A DNA stretch of 22,237 nucleotides from a bacterium (GTDB lineage: Bacteria; Bacillota_I; Bacilli_A; RF39; UBA660). Positions 15,669 through 22,237 of the stretch are shown here, piece by piece. The DNA lies in contig RKAV01000058.1 of the NCBI GenBank assembly GCA_014846175.1, positions 1-22,237 on the forward strand, given 5' to 3'. Within the stretch, counting starts at the first letter, position 1. Each line of letters begins with the position of its first letter. The notes under the pieces were generated by a model that saw nothing but the letters and a program-made list of their open reading frames with translations, was not told the DNA's origin and searched no databases. The position numbers were made by a program, and so were the translations under genes.

Positions 15669-16202
15669 TTAAGCCTTAGATATTTGTTCAAACTCAACTT
15701 CAACTTGAGTTTCTTGTCCAAATAAATCAACATTAAGAACCATTTTTTGATTAGTAATATCAATTTCTTCAATAATTCCAAACATTCCAGTAAATGGTCC
15801 ACCAATAATTTTTACTTTTGTTCCTACAGTTAAATCTTTATCAACATCAATACGTGACATTCCCATAACTTTTAATACATTATCAACCTCTTGAGGTGGT
15901 AGTGGGGTAGGCTTGGCACCTTTTCCACTTGAACCAATAAATCCTGTAACACCTGGTGTATTACGAACAACATACCAAGCTTCATCAGTCATAATCATTT
16001 CTACTAATATATATCCAGGAAATAGCTTCTTAATTCTTTTTTTAGTAACTCCATCTTTTATTTCTGTTTCTTCCTGTTCAGGAACAATAACACGAAAAAT
16101 ATAATCTTGCATCCCCATAGATTCAGCACGCATTAATAATTTTTCTTTTACTTTATTTTCATGTCCTGAATAAGTATTAACTACAAACCATTCTTTTTCC
16201 AT
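15669..16202 (-). CDS. nusG: Transcription elongation/termination factor NusG
   Basis: Binds the RNA polymerase clamp and links it to NusA, Rho or the ribosome. The 177 residues contain an N-terminal NGN domain (start EKEWFVVNTYSGHENKVKEK, then FPGYILVEMIMTDEAWYVVR, NTPGVTGFIG) and a C-terminal KOW domain from about residue 126 (VGTKVKIIGGPFTGMFGIIE). GGAAGGTGAG precedes the ATG. It lies 12 bases after secE, the usual order, and is followed after 2 bases by an unknown gene rather than by rplK. Nothing odd in the protein. Confidence 0.97.
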   Translation of the reverse strand: MEKEWFVVNTYSGHENKVKEKLLMRAESMGMQDYIFRVIVPEQEETEIKDGVTKKRIKKLFPGYILVEMIMTDEAWYVVRNTPGVTGFIGSSGKGAKPTPLPPQEVDNVLKVMGMSRIDVDKDLTVGTKVKIIGGPFTGMFGIIEEIDITNQKMVLNVDLFGQETQVEVEFEQISKA

Positions 16203-16214
16203 TATCTCACCTTC

Positions 16215-16469
16215 CTATTTTCCTAAACTATGTAAAAATGCCAATAAAACATCAATTACATAGAAAAAAACTGAACATCCAACAACTAAAATTATTGTTG
16301 CTACTGAATATTTAATCATTTCTTTTTTACTAGGCCATTTAACTCTTTTCCATTCGGATTTTACACCTTTAAAGAATAAAACTGTTTTAGCCCAAATACC
16401 GTTCTTATTAGTTTCCTTTTTCTTAGTAGTTTTCTCTTTAACTTCTAAATTCTTTTCTTTTTTTGCCAT
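16215..16469 (-). CDS. secE: Preprotein translocase subunit SecE
   Basis: Essential small clamp subunit of the SecYEG channel. The 84 residues have a Lys-rich N-terminus (about 1-24), then the amphipathic helix and hinge GVKSEWKRVKWPSKKEM (35-51), the SecE signature, and one membrane segment at about 54-77. AAAGGGAG lies before the ATG. It has a strong promoter and is followed by nusG. The rpmG gene that often precedes secE in Firmicutes is absent; secG is upstream instead. Confidence 0.95.
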   Translation of the reverse strand: MAKKEKNLEVKEKTTKKKETNKNGIWAKTVLFFKGVKSEWKRVKWPSKKEMIKYSVATIILVVGCSVFFYVIDVLLAFLHSLGK

Positions 16470-16524
16470 TTTTTAACTCCCTTTCTTTTTATCAAAAGAA
16501 AAACACCTATCAGTGCTTACTTGT

Positions 16525-16553
16525 AAAATATCATAACTTTTTTTATTTGTCAA
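16525..16553 (-). promoter_or_regulatory. secE-nusG promoter
   Basis: TTGACA (16548-16553), 17 bp, TATTTT (16525-16530) with TGA before the -10. The -35 starts 3 bases after the secG stop codon. The predicted start near 16518 is followed at once by a small hairpin (AAGCACU-GAUA-GGUGUUU, 16501-16518) and a U-rich stretch. Confidence 0.8.
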
Positions 16554-16556
16554 TGC

Positions 16557-16772
16557 TTATAGAAAAGATTCTATCAAACAAATCACAAAAAATGCAAGTC
16601 CTAAAATCATAGTTATCCTAGTAACTACTAATTCTGCTCCTCTTTCCTTACGATTTTTAAATAAATCTGTAGTATTACCTGATAGAATTTGTGCCCCACC
16701 TTCAGCTTTACTACTTTGTAATAAAACAATAATAATTAATAAAATTGATATTATAACTAATGCAATTTTCAT
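16557..16772 (-). CDS. secG: Preprotein translocase subunit SecG
   Basis: Accessory subunit of the SecYEG channel. The 71 residues form two membrane segments (about 3-19 and 50-69) joined by a loop with LLQSSKAEGGAQ, the family landmark, and GNTTDLF. ATGGAGG lies before the ATG. It follows the eno terminator; a TATAGT at 16797-16802 could be a -10 but lacks a convincing -35. A fresh strong promoter follows for secE. Confidence 0.93.
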   Translation of the reverse strand: MKIALVIISILLIIIVLLQSSKAEGGAQILSGNTTDLFKNRKERGAELVVTRITMILGLAFFVICLIESFL

Positions 16773-16811
16773 AATGTACCTCCATAAATTAACAACACTA
16801 TACTACCATAG

Positions 16812-16850
16812 AAAAAAAAGAAATGCAAGATACTTATCTTTAACATTTCT
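16812..16850 (-). terminator. Intrinsic terminator after eno
   Basis: AGAAAUG (16844-16850) pairs with CAUUUCU (16819-16825). An inner stem AAGAU/AUCUU with loop AAGU sits above a small internal loop, and a run of U follows. It begins 5 bases after the eno stop codon. Confidence 0.8.
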
Positions 16851-16855
16851 CCATA

Positions 16856-18085
16856 CTATTTACTTAATTCCTCTTCTATTCTCATTAATTGATTATATTT
16901 ACAAATTCTATCAGTTCTTGACATAGAACCAGTTTTAATTTGTCCTAAATCTAGACCAACTGCTAAATCAGCAATAGTTGTATCTTCAGTTTCACCACTT
17001 CTGTGTGAAATAATAGTCTTATAACCATGACTTTTAGCAAGCTCAATAGTTTCTAAAGTTTCAGTAATAGTACCAATTTGATTAACCTTTAAAAGAATAG
17101 CATTACCTGCTTTATTATCAATTCCCTTTTGAAGACATTCTTTATTAGTAACAAATAAATCATCTCCAACTAATTGAATCTTATCACCTAATTCTTTAGT
17201 TACTTTGCTAAATCCTTCCCAATCATTTTCATCAACTGCATCTTCAATTGAAATAATTGGATAGGTATTTACTAAATCTTTATAATAATCAATTAACTCA
17301 TCAGTAGTTAATACTTTTCCTTCTCCATCTAAATGATATTTTCCATCACGATAAAATTCACTAGCAGCCACATCGATAGCATAACAAACATCTTCATAAG
17401 GTTTATAACCAGCTCTTTCAACTGCTTCTGTAATTAATTCAAAACCTTCTTTATTACTTTTTAAGTTAGGTGCAAATCCACCTTCATCACCAACTGATGT
17501 AGCATATCCTTTTTCTTTTAAAACATTTTTTAAAGAATGAAATACTTCAGCACCAACTCTTACTCTTTCATGAATTGTATCTCTTTGAGGAATAATCATA
17601 TATTCTTGAAAATCAAGTGAGTTATCTGCATGAGCTCCACCATTAATAATATTCATCATTGGTACTGGTAAAGTTCTTCCTTCACCAACATAAGCATATA
17701 AAGGTTTTCCACTATTATTAGCAGCAGCTTTTAAACATGCCATTGAAACACCTAGTATAGCATTAGCACCTAAATTGCTCTTAGTTTTAGTACCATCTAG
17801 TTTTAACATAGCTTCATCTATTGCTTTTTGGTCTTCAACTTCCATACCAATTATATTGTCGTGTAAAACAGTATTTACATTATTAACAGCATTTAAAACA
17901 CCTTTTCCACAAAATCTTGTTTTATCTCCATCCCTCATTTCTAAGGCTTCTCTTTCACCAGTTGAAGCTCCAGATGGAACAGCAGCTCTACCCATAACAC
18001 CATTTTCAAGATAAACATCAACCTCAACTGTTGGGTTACCTCTTGAATCTAAAATTTCTCTACCTATAATATTTTTAATCTTCAT
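16856..18085 (-). CDS. eno: Enolase
   Basis: Glycolytic enzyme converting 2-phosphoglycerate to phosphoenolpyruvate; dimer or octamer in the cytosol. All key residues are visible: E201 in GDEGGF, magnesium ligands D238, E281 and D308, K333 in LLKVNQIG, H361 in SHRSGETED and K384. The loop [11 protein letters not shown] is near the N-terminus. At 409 residues it is about 20 shorter than Bacillus enolase: it ends right after [13 protein letters not shown] and lacks the usual last segment with its SFYNL-type end. An intrinsic terminator follows. Upstream, TATAAT at 18110-18115 has no matching -35, and no terminator follows murD, so cotranscription with murD is possible. Confidence 0.98.
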   Translation of the reverse strand: MKIKNIIGREILDSRGNPTVEVDVYLENGVMGRAAVPSGASTGEREALEMRDGDKTRFCGKGVLNAVNNVNTVLHDNIIGMEVEDQKAIDEAMLKLDGTKTKSNLGANAILGVSMACLKAAANNSGKPLYAYVGEGRTLPVPMMNIINGGAHADNSLDFQEYMIIPQRDTIHERVRVGAEVFHSLKNVLKEKGYATSVGDEGGFAPNLKSNKEGFELITEAVERAGYKPYEDVCYAIDVAASEFYRDGKYHLDGEGKVLTTDELIDYYKDLVNTYPIISIEDAVDENDWEGFSKVTKELGDKIQLVGDDLFVTNKECLQKGIDNKAGNAILLKVNQIGTITETLETIELAKSHGYKTIISHRSGETEDTTIADLAVGLDLGQIKTGSMSRTDRICKYNQLMRIEEELSK

Positions 18086-18166
18086 AAATCTAGTCTTCCT
18101 TTCTTAAATATTATACTACAGGAATTAATAATCCCCCTTAAAATGATAACACATTTTTAGAAAATA

Positions 18167-19519
18167 TTAAGAGTTTTCTCTCATTTTTCTAATTTTTTCT
18201 TTGAATTCGTCTCCTCTATCTTCACATTGCTTATATTGATCCCAAGATGCAGAAGCAGGACTTAATAAAACTACTTCACCACTTTGTTTAATCTCATTGA
18301 TATAATCCATTGCTTCATCTAAAGTTTCAAATATTTGAGTATTGATATTTAAATCATCTCCATACTCTTTAACTCTATTTCTGCACTGTCCAATACCAAC
18401 TATTTCTTTAACATTTCCCATATATTTATCCAAATCATGGAAGTTTTGTCCTCTTTCTAATCCCCCTAAAATAAGAACTATATCACAGTTAAATGAATTT
18501 AAAGCAATTTGTGTACACTTAGTATTAGTAGCTTCTGTATCATTATAGTATTTAACACCATCTATCTCATCAACAAATTCTAAACGATGAGCAACACCTT
18601 TAAAAGTAGTTAAAACTTTAACAATAGATTCATTATCTACACCTACTTCTTTAGCAATCATCATAGCTCCTAAAGCATTTTCAACATTATGATTGCCAGC
18701 TAATAAAAATTTATCTCTATCTAATATTTTCTCACCATAATACCATAAAGCATTGTCTTTATAATAAGCACCGTTAATTTCTCTTTTACTAGAGAAATAT
18801 TTAGTAGTAGCTTTAATATCTTTAGTACCTTCCATTACTTCATCGTTTTCAATATTTAAAATTGCTATATCATTTGCATCCTGATTTTTAAATAATTTTA
18901 ATTTTACTCTTTTATAGTTCTCATAACTTTTTAGGAAATCAACATGAGCCACACTTAAATTAGTCATCAAAGCAATATGTGGTTTAAATTCACGCATATT
19001 TTCTAGTTGTTGGCAAGATACTTCCATAACAATAATATCATTATCTTCCAACTTATCTAAAAAACTAGTTAAAGGATAACCAATATTTCCTGCTAAATGA
19101 ACTCTCTTTCCACTTTCTTTAATCATTTCATAAGTTAATGTTGTAGTAGTTGTTTTGCCATTAGTACCCGTTATTCCTATTAAGGTTACAGAATCTGGTA
19201 ATAATCTATAAGCCATTTCTGCTTCATTAATAACTTCTATATTTAATTCTCTAGCTTTCAAAACATACTTATGATCAATAGGTATACCTGGATTTTTAAT
19301 CAAATAATCAAAAGAATCGTCTAGTAAATCATCAGGATGACTTCCAAATATTAATGTTACCCCCAATTCTCTTAATTCTTCAACTTGTTCTTTTTTATGT
19401 TTTTCTTCACTACCACCATCATTTAAAATAACAGTGTTCCCATGTTTAATTAAATATTTAGCTGCATCATAACCACTTCTTGCCATACCAAGAACTAGTA
19501 TCTTCTTATTTTCAAACAT
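18167..19519 (-). CDS. murD: UDP-N-acetylmuramoylalanine--D-glutamate ligase
   Basis: Adds D-glutamate to UDP-MurNAc-L-alanine in peptidoglycan precursor synthesis, using ATP in the cytosol. The start is the ATG at 19517-19519 (MFENKKILVLGMARSG), placed 8 bases after GGAGG; a start 5 residues upstream would lie on the ribosome site. The 450 residues are normal. The N-terminal UMP-binding domain opens with VLGMARSGYDAAK; the central ATPase domain has GITGTNGKTTTT at about 116-127 and a NxEN/ND region; the C-terminal domain has YNDTEATN and LSPASASWDQYKQCEDRGDEF. Alone among mur genes here. It shows that the organism makes peptidoglycan. Confidence 0.97.
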   Translation of the reverse strand: MFENKKILVLGMARSGYDAAKYLIKHGNTVILNDGGSEEKHKKEQVEELRELGVTLIFGSHPDDLLDDSFDYLIKNPGIPIDHKYVLKARELNIEVINEAEMAYRLLPDSVTLIGITGTNGKTTTTTLTYEMIKESGKRVHLAGNIGYPLTSFLDKLEDNDIIVMEVSCQQLENMREFKPHIALMTNLSVAHVDFLKSYENYKRVKLKLFKNQDANDIAILNIENDEVMEGTKDIKATTKYFSSKREINGAYYKDNALWYYGEKILDRDKFLLAGNHNVENALGAMMIAKEVGVDNESIVKVLTTFKGVAHRLEFVDEIDGVKYYNDTEATNTKCTQIALNSFNCDIVLILGGLERGQNFHDLDKYMGNVKEIVGIGQCRNRVKEYGDDLNINTQIFETLDEAMDYINEIKQSGEVVLLSPASASWDQYKQCEDRGDEFKEKIRKMRENS

Positions 19520-19538
19520 ATACACTACCTCCACTTAC

Positions 19539-19566
19539 ATTATACTAAATTTTACAAATGTTTAAA
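19539..19566 (-). promoter_or_regulatory. murD promoter
   Basis: TATAAT (19539-19544) with TTTAAA (19561-19566) at 16 bp. The -10 is perfect and the -35 is 4 of 6. The 5' leader would be about 12 bases. It stands back to back with the femX promoter. Confidence 0.55.
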
Positions 19567-19575
19567 CCCCTTTCA

Positions 19576-19604
19576 TTGAAAATTATATAAATCACTGCTA
19601 TAAT
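19576..19604 (+). promoter_or_regulatory. femX-like gene promoter
   Basis: TTGAAA (19576-19581), 17 bp, TATAAT (19599-19604) with TGC before it. This is the only plus-strand promoter I see. The start is predicted near 19611, about 18 bases before the ATG, with AAAGGAGGAG between. Confidence 0.8.
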
Positions 19605-19628
19605 ATAAGAGATTAAAGGAGGAGTTCC

Positions 19629-20879
19629 ATGAAAATAATTACTCTAGAAGAATATCAATTTAATAAGTATGCTGAAAATCACAAATATCGTAGTTATTAT
19701 CAAACCAGTGCTTATGGTAAAATTATGAAAAAGTTTGGATATGATATTCACTACCTTGGCATTATTGATGAAAACGAAAATATTATAGGAGCTTCTTTAC
19801 TATTGTATAAAGAAGTGTTTATGAATTATAAAATAGCTTATGCACCTAGAGGATTATTATTTGATTACAGTAATGGAGCATTATTAAAAGAATTTACAGA
19901 AAGACTAAAAAAGTTATTATCAAAACAAGGATTTATGTTACTCAAGATAGATCCAGTAATTCCCGTATCTCTTCATAATGCAAATGGCAAAATTTTAAAT
20001 ATCAATCCAGAATCTAATATAATAGTAGAAAATTTAAAAGCTAGTCACTGGGAATATCATGGTCCTACACTTTTTTTTGAAACAGAAAAGCCAAGATTTG
20101 AAGCAGTTATCTCGCTCGATAAAGATATTAATACTATCTATGATAATTTTGAAAAAAGGGTTCGTTACAAGATTAAGAAAGCTATTAGAAGTGGGGTAGA
20201 AATTATCAAGGGTAACGAACAAAACATTCCTTTATTTTATGAATTTGTCAAAAAAAAATATGCACGTCCAATAGAATATTACCAAGAATTTTTTAAACAA
20301 TTTAAAGGTAATGTTGATTTGTATTTTGCTAAGTTAAATACAGAAACTTTTGTTATTAACAGTAAAAAGCTATATGAAAAGGAAATGGAAATAAATGATA
20401 ATTTAGCTTACAAAATTCAACAAGCAAAAAATGATAATGCTAGAAAAAAACTAATTAATGAAAAAATAGAATCTGATAAATTAATAAATACATATAAGAA
20501 AAATCTAGTATGGGCTACTAAACTATTAAAAGAAAACCCAAACGGTATTTTAATCTCTTCATCCTTTATTTTAAGATATGATCATGCAGCTTTTCTAATA
20601 ATTGAAGGACTAAATTCTAAGTTTAAATCATTAAACCCAAGCTATCTTATGAAATGGGAATTGATTTCTAAATACAAAAACATGAACTTAAAGTATATAA
20701 ATTTTAATGCTGTAAGTGGGGACTTTGAACATATCACTGAATATTCCGGTCTCAATGAAATGAAACTTGGTTTTAATCCTGTAATTAGTGAATATGTAGG
20801 AGAGTTTGATTTTGTTATCAATCAACTACCATATAATTTATATAGAAATTTAAACAAAGATAAGAAAAAAGCAAATTAG
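19629..20879 (+). CDS. FemAB-family aminoacyltransferase (FemX/MurM-like)
   Basis: Likely uses aminoacyl-tRNA to add the first amino acid of the peptidoglycan cross-bridge to lipid II at the inner face of the membrane. The 416 residues show the two GNAT-like halves: YAPRGLLFDY (71-80), LLKIDP (104-109), RVRYKIKKAIRSGVEI (177-192), then SYLMKWELI (338-346), NFNAVSGDF and YSGLNEMKLGFNP (372-384). A long charged helical segment at about 244-303 is the antiparallel coiled-coil arm known from FemA and FemX. It is the only plus-strand gene, divergent from murD, with its own promoter and terminator. Which amino acid is added cannot be read from sequence; related enzymes vary (Gly, Ala, Ser). Confidence 0.92.
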   Translation: MKIITLEEYQFNKYAENHKYRSYYQTSAYGKIMKKFGYDIHYLGIIDENENIIGASLLLYKEVFMNYKIAYAPRGLLFDYSNGALLKEFTERLKKLLSKQGFMLLKIDPVIPVSLHNANGKILNINPESNIIVENLKASHWEYHGPTLFFETEKPRFEAVISLDKDINTIYDNFEKRVRYKIKKAIRSGVEIIKGNEQNIPLFYEFVKKKYARPIEYYQEFFKQFKGNVDLYFAKLNTETFVINSKKLYEKEMEINDNLAYKIQQAKNDNARKKLINEKIESDKLINTYKKNLVWATKLLKENPNGILISSSFILRYDHAAFLIIEGLNSKFKSLNPSYLMKWELISKYKNMNLKYINFNAVSGDFEHITEYSGLNEMKLGFNPVISEYVGEFDFVINQLPYNLYRNLNKDKKKAN

Positions 20880-20887
20880 CTATTAAA

Positions 20888-20921
20888 AGAACCAATAAAT
20901 TTAATATTGGTTCTCTTTTTT
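20888..20921 (+). terminator. Intrinsic terminator after the femX-like gene
   Basis: AGAACCAATA (20888-20897) pairs with UAUUGGUUCU (20905-20914), followed by CUUUUUU. On the minus strand the same stem is followed by UUUU, so it may also end the convergent gene 20923-21561. Confidence 0.88.
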
Positions 20922-20922
20922 A

Positions 20923-21561
20923 TTAATCAGTTATATCTTTACTATCTTCCTCATCAAAACATATTGTATCAAGAATTTTTTTACTTACTTTCTCCCAATC
21001 ATTTTTTTGATTAATAGTAGTATAAAATTCTACCGTTACTAATTTATCTTCTAAAGTAAAGTAACGTATATCATAATACTTAGCAGCTTCATCAGTGCTA
21101 GTAGCAGTTATTCTCACAAAGTTTTTATTATACTTTTGATAAGTTTCCATTTTAACATCAGTAAATCCAGTTAATCCTGCTTTAATAGTATTAACATAGT
21201 TATTAAGCATATCATCAGTCATTGCTTCTTTACCTTTAGTAACCGATATATGAGTTGAATCATCTTTACTTTCAAAAATTAGTTCTGGTCTTTCACTAGT
21301 ACCATACTTTTGATTCAAAGCATCACCAGTAACTGCAACAAAACTATCAGGTACTTTTAGGAAAAAAGCTTTATCAACACGATATAATTTTAACTTAATA
21401 AGTTCACCATTAACTTTTAATTCTTCTTTTGACTTTTTATTTTCAACTGTTTTATCAGCATTTTTTCTAGTTGTTAAAGCTGTCGAAGCCGTCAAATAAG
21501 CACCTGCTAAAATTAATATAACTCCAATTAATACTAATATTATTTCTTTTTTATGTTTCAT
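20923..21561 (-). CDS. Membrane-anchored extracytoplasmic protein, PsbP/DcrB-like shape
   Basis: A 212-residue protein with an N-terminal signal anchor (about 6-28, after MKHKK; no lipobox cysteine), a charged linker and one extracellular domain from about residue 56. The pattern FFLKVPDSFVAV, then ELIFESKDDSTHISVTKG, a helix DDMLNNYVNTIKAGL, YNKNFVRITATS, YYDIRYFTLEDKLVTVEFYT and a final WEKVSKKILDTI recalls the PsbP/DcrB/Mog1 fold found in many small Firmicutes surface proteins. That is a structural guess; no catalytic residues are evident. The ATG has AAGGATG about 8 bases before it. It sits between the tuf terminator and the femX terminator, so it is probably its own unit. Confidence 0.75.
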   Translation of the reverse strand: MKHKKEIILVLIGVILILAGAYLTASTALTTRKNADKTVENKKSKEELKVNGELIKLKLYRVDKAFFLKVPDSFVAVTGDALNQKYGTSERPELIFESKDDSTHISVTKGKEAMTDDMLNNYVNTIKAGLTGFTDVKMETYQKYNKNFVRITATSTDEAAKYYDIRYFTLEDKLVTVEFYTTINQKNDWEKVSKKILDTICFDEEDSKDITD

Positions 21562-21584
21562 ATTAACACATCCTTAGTATATTA

Positions 21585-21613
21585 ACTATATCATATTTAG
21601 CAAACAAAAAAAA
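21585..21613 (-). promoter_or_regulatory. Possible promoter of the gene after tuf
   Basis: TATAGT (21585-21590), preceded by TGA, is an extended -10. At 17 bp the -35 position is TTTTTT, the T-run of the tuf terminator. A second candidate -10, TATACT, lies about 10 bp further downstream. Confidence 0.4.
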
Positions 21614-21641
21614 CTGTAAAATTATAATTTAATTTTACAGT
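21606..21641 (-). terminator. Intrinsic terminator after tuf
   Basis: An 11 bp stem, ACUGUAAAAUU (RNA from 21631-21641) with AAUUUUACAGU (21613-21623), loop of seven bases, followed by a run of U. It lies 16 bases after the tuf stop codon. Confidence 0.9.
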
Positions 21642-21657
21642 CCTATTTATAATGTTA

Positions 21658-22237
21658 TTATCCTTCGATTTCAGAAACAACACCAGCACCAACAGTACGT
21701 CCACCTTCACGGATAGAGAACTTAGTACCTTTTTCAATAGCAATTGGGTGAATTAACTCAACATCCATTGAAACATTGTCTCCTGGCATAACCATTTCAA
21801 CACCTTCAGGTAATGTAATAACACCAGTTACGTCTGTAGTTCTAAAATAGAATTGAGGACGATAATTTGAGAAGAATGGAGTATGACGTCCACCTTCTTC
21901 TTTGCTTAGTACATATACTTCAGCTTTGAATTGGTGATGTGGATGAACACTTCCTGGTTTAGCAAGAACTTGTCCACGTTCTACTTGTTCACGAGAAATA
22001 CCACGTAATAATACACCAGCATTATCTCCTGCTTCAGCGAAGTCTAATTGCTTACGGAACATTTCAATTCCTGTAACAACAGTCTTTTGAGTTGGTTTAA
22101 TACCAACGATTTCAACTTCATCATTAAGTTTTAATTGTCCACGTTCAACACGTCCAGTAACAACTGTACCACGACCAGTGATTGTGAATACGTCTTCAAT
22201 ACTCATTAAGAATGGTTTATCATTATCTCTTTCTGGA
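21658..22237 (-). CDS. tuf: Elongation factor Tu, C-terminal half (cut by the window edge)
   Basis: Carries aminoacyl-tRNA to the ribosome. About 192 residues are visible, from [17 protein letters not shown] at the end of the GTPase domain to the final [11 protein letters not shown]; the ATG at 22204-22206 is an internal methionine, not the start. Domain II shows [16 protein letters not shown] and [22 protein letters not shown]. Domain III shows [44 protein letters not shown] and [13 protein letters not shown]. The GTP-binding motifs lie outside the window. A strong terminator follows. Confidence 0.98.
   Translation of the reverse strand, partial: PERDNDKPFLMSIEDVFTITGRGTVVTGRVERGQLKLNDEVEIVGIKPTQKTVVTGIEMFRKQLDFAEAGDNAGVLLRGISREQVERGQVLAKPGSVHPHHQFKAEVYVLSKEEGGRHTPFFSNYRPQFYFRTTDVTGVITLPEGVEMVMPGDNVSMDVELIHPIAIEKGTKFSIREGGRTVGAGVVSEIEG

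Noticed and set aside
18110..18115. TATAAT as an eno promoter
   Set aside because: No -35 within 15-19 bp (the region is GGGGG-containing) and no TGn before it. eno may be transcribed from the murD promoter.
1..22237. CRISPR arrays, insertion sequences, tRNA or rRNA genes, phage genes
   Set aside because: No regularly spaced repeats, transposase or integrase motifs, cloverleaf sequences or rRNA segments were seen on either strand.

Overview
This is a very AT-rich window (roughly 30% G+C by eye), densely packed and almost entirely core housekeeping genes. Gene content and order (secE-nusG-rplK-rplA-rplJ-rplL, a YbxB-type methyltransferase, rpoB-rpoC; gap-pgk; eno next to secG; tuf) point to a low-GC Firmicute of the Bacilli. 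The proteins have a Mollicutes/Erysipelotrichia-like flavour, as in uncultured gut Bacilli with small genomes. The organism is walled and uses the standard code: it has murD and a FemAB-family ligase, Trp codons I checked are TGG, and TGA ends the methyltransferase gene. The taxonomic placement is inference. No tRNA, rRNA, CRISPR array, insertion sequence, prophage or origin is visible.

Layout, left to right; all genes are on the minus strand except one, so transcription runs right to left. 1-2530 holds the start of an unknown gene, pgk, gap and a 55-residue membrane peptide. 2540-3974 holds a HAD-type nucleotidase-like gene and a membrane-anchored polysaccharide deacetylase. 4035-11244 is rpoC and rpoB, which overlap. 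11339-12628 holds the methyltransferase and an unrecognised zinc-ribbon membrane protein. 12727-14967 holds the ribosomal genes rplL, rplJ, rplA and rplK with their leaders. 15088-16772 holds an unrecognised 192-residue gene, nusG, secE and secG. 16856-19519 is eno and murD. 19629-20879 is the only plus-strand gene, a FemX-like ligase, divergent from murD. 20923-22237 holds a small membrane-anchored protein and the 3' half of tuf.

Regulation is the most informative part. Sigma-A-type promoters with near-consensus boxes precede rplJ, the methyltransferase, secE, rplK, rpoB and femX. The rplJ leader matches the L10 leader family and ends in an intrinsic-terminator-like hairpin. The rplK-rplA gap carries a GTGGGAGG/CCAC structure expected for L1 autoregulation, and a related structure precedes rplK. 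Signals are heavily superimposed. Several -35 boxes lie on or next to the stop codon of the upstream gene (rplJ, rplK, rpoB, secE). In four other places an extended -10 sits 17 bp from the T-rich tail of the preceding terminator (pgk, nucleotidase, deacetylase, the gene after tuf).

I found no clearly new multi-gene system. The best leads are the unknown gene inside the secE-nusG/rplK region, the zinc-ribbon membrane protein between rplL and the methyltransferase, the terminator-like leader before the methyltransferase, the 55-residue pilin-like peptide before gap, an RpoB substitution that predicts natural rifampicin insensitivity, and the superimposed promoter architecture.
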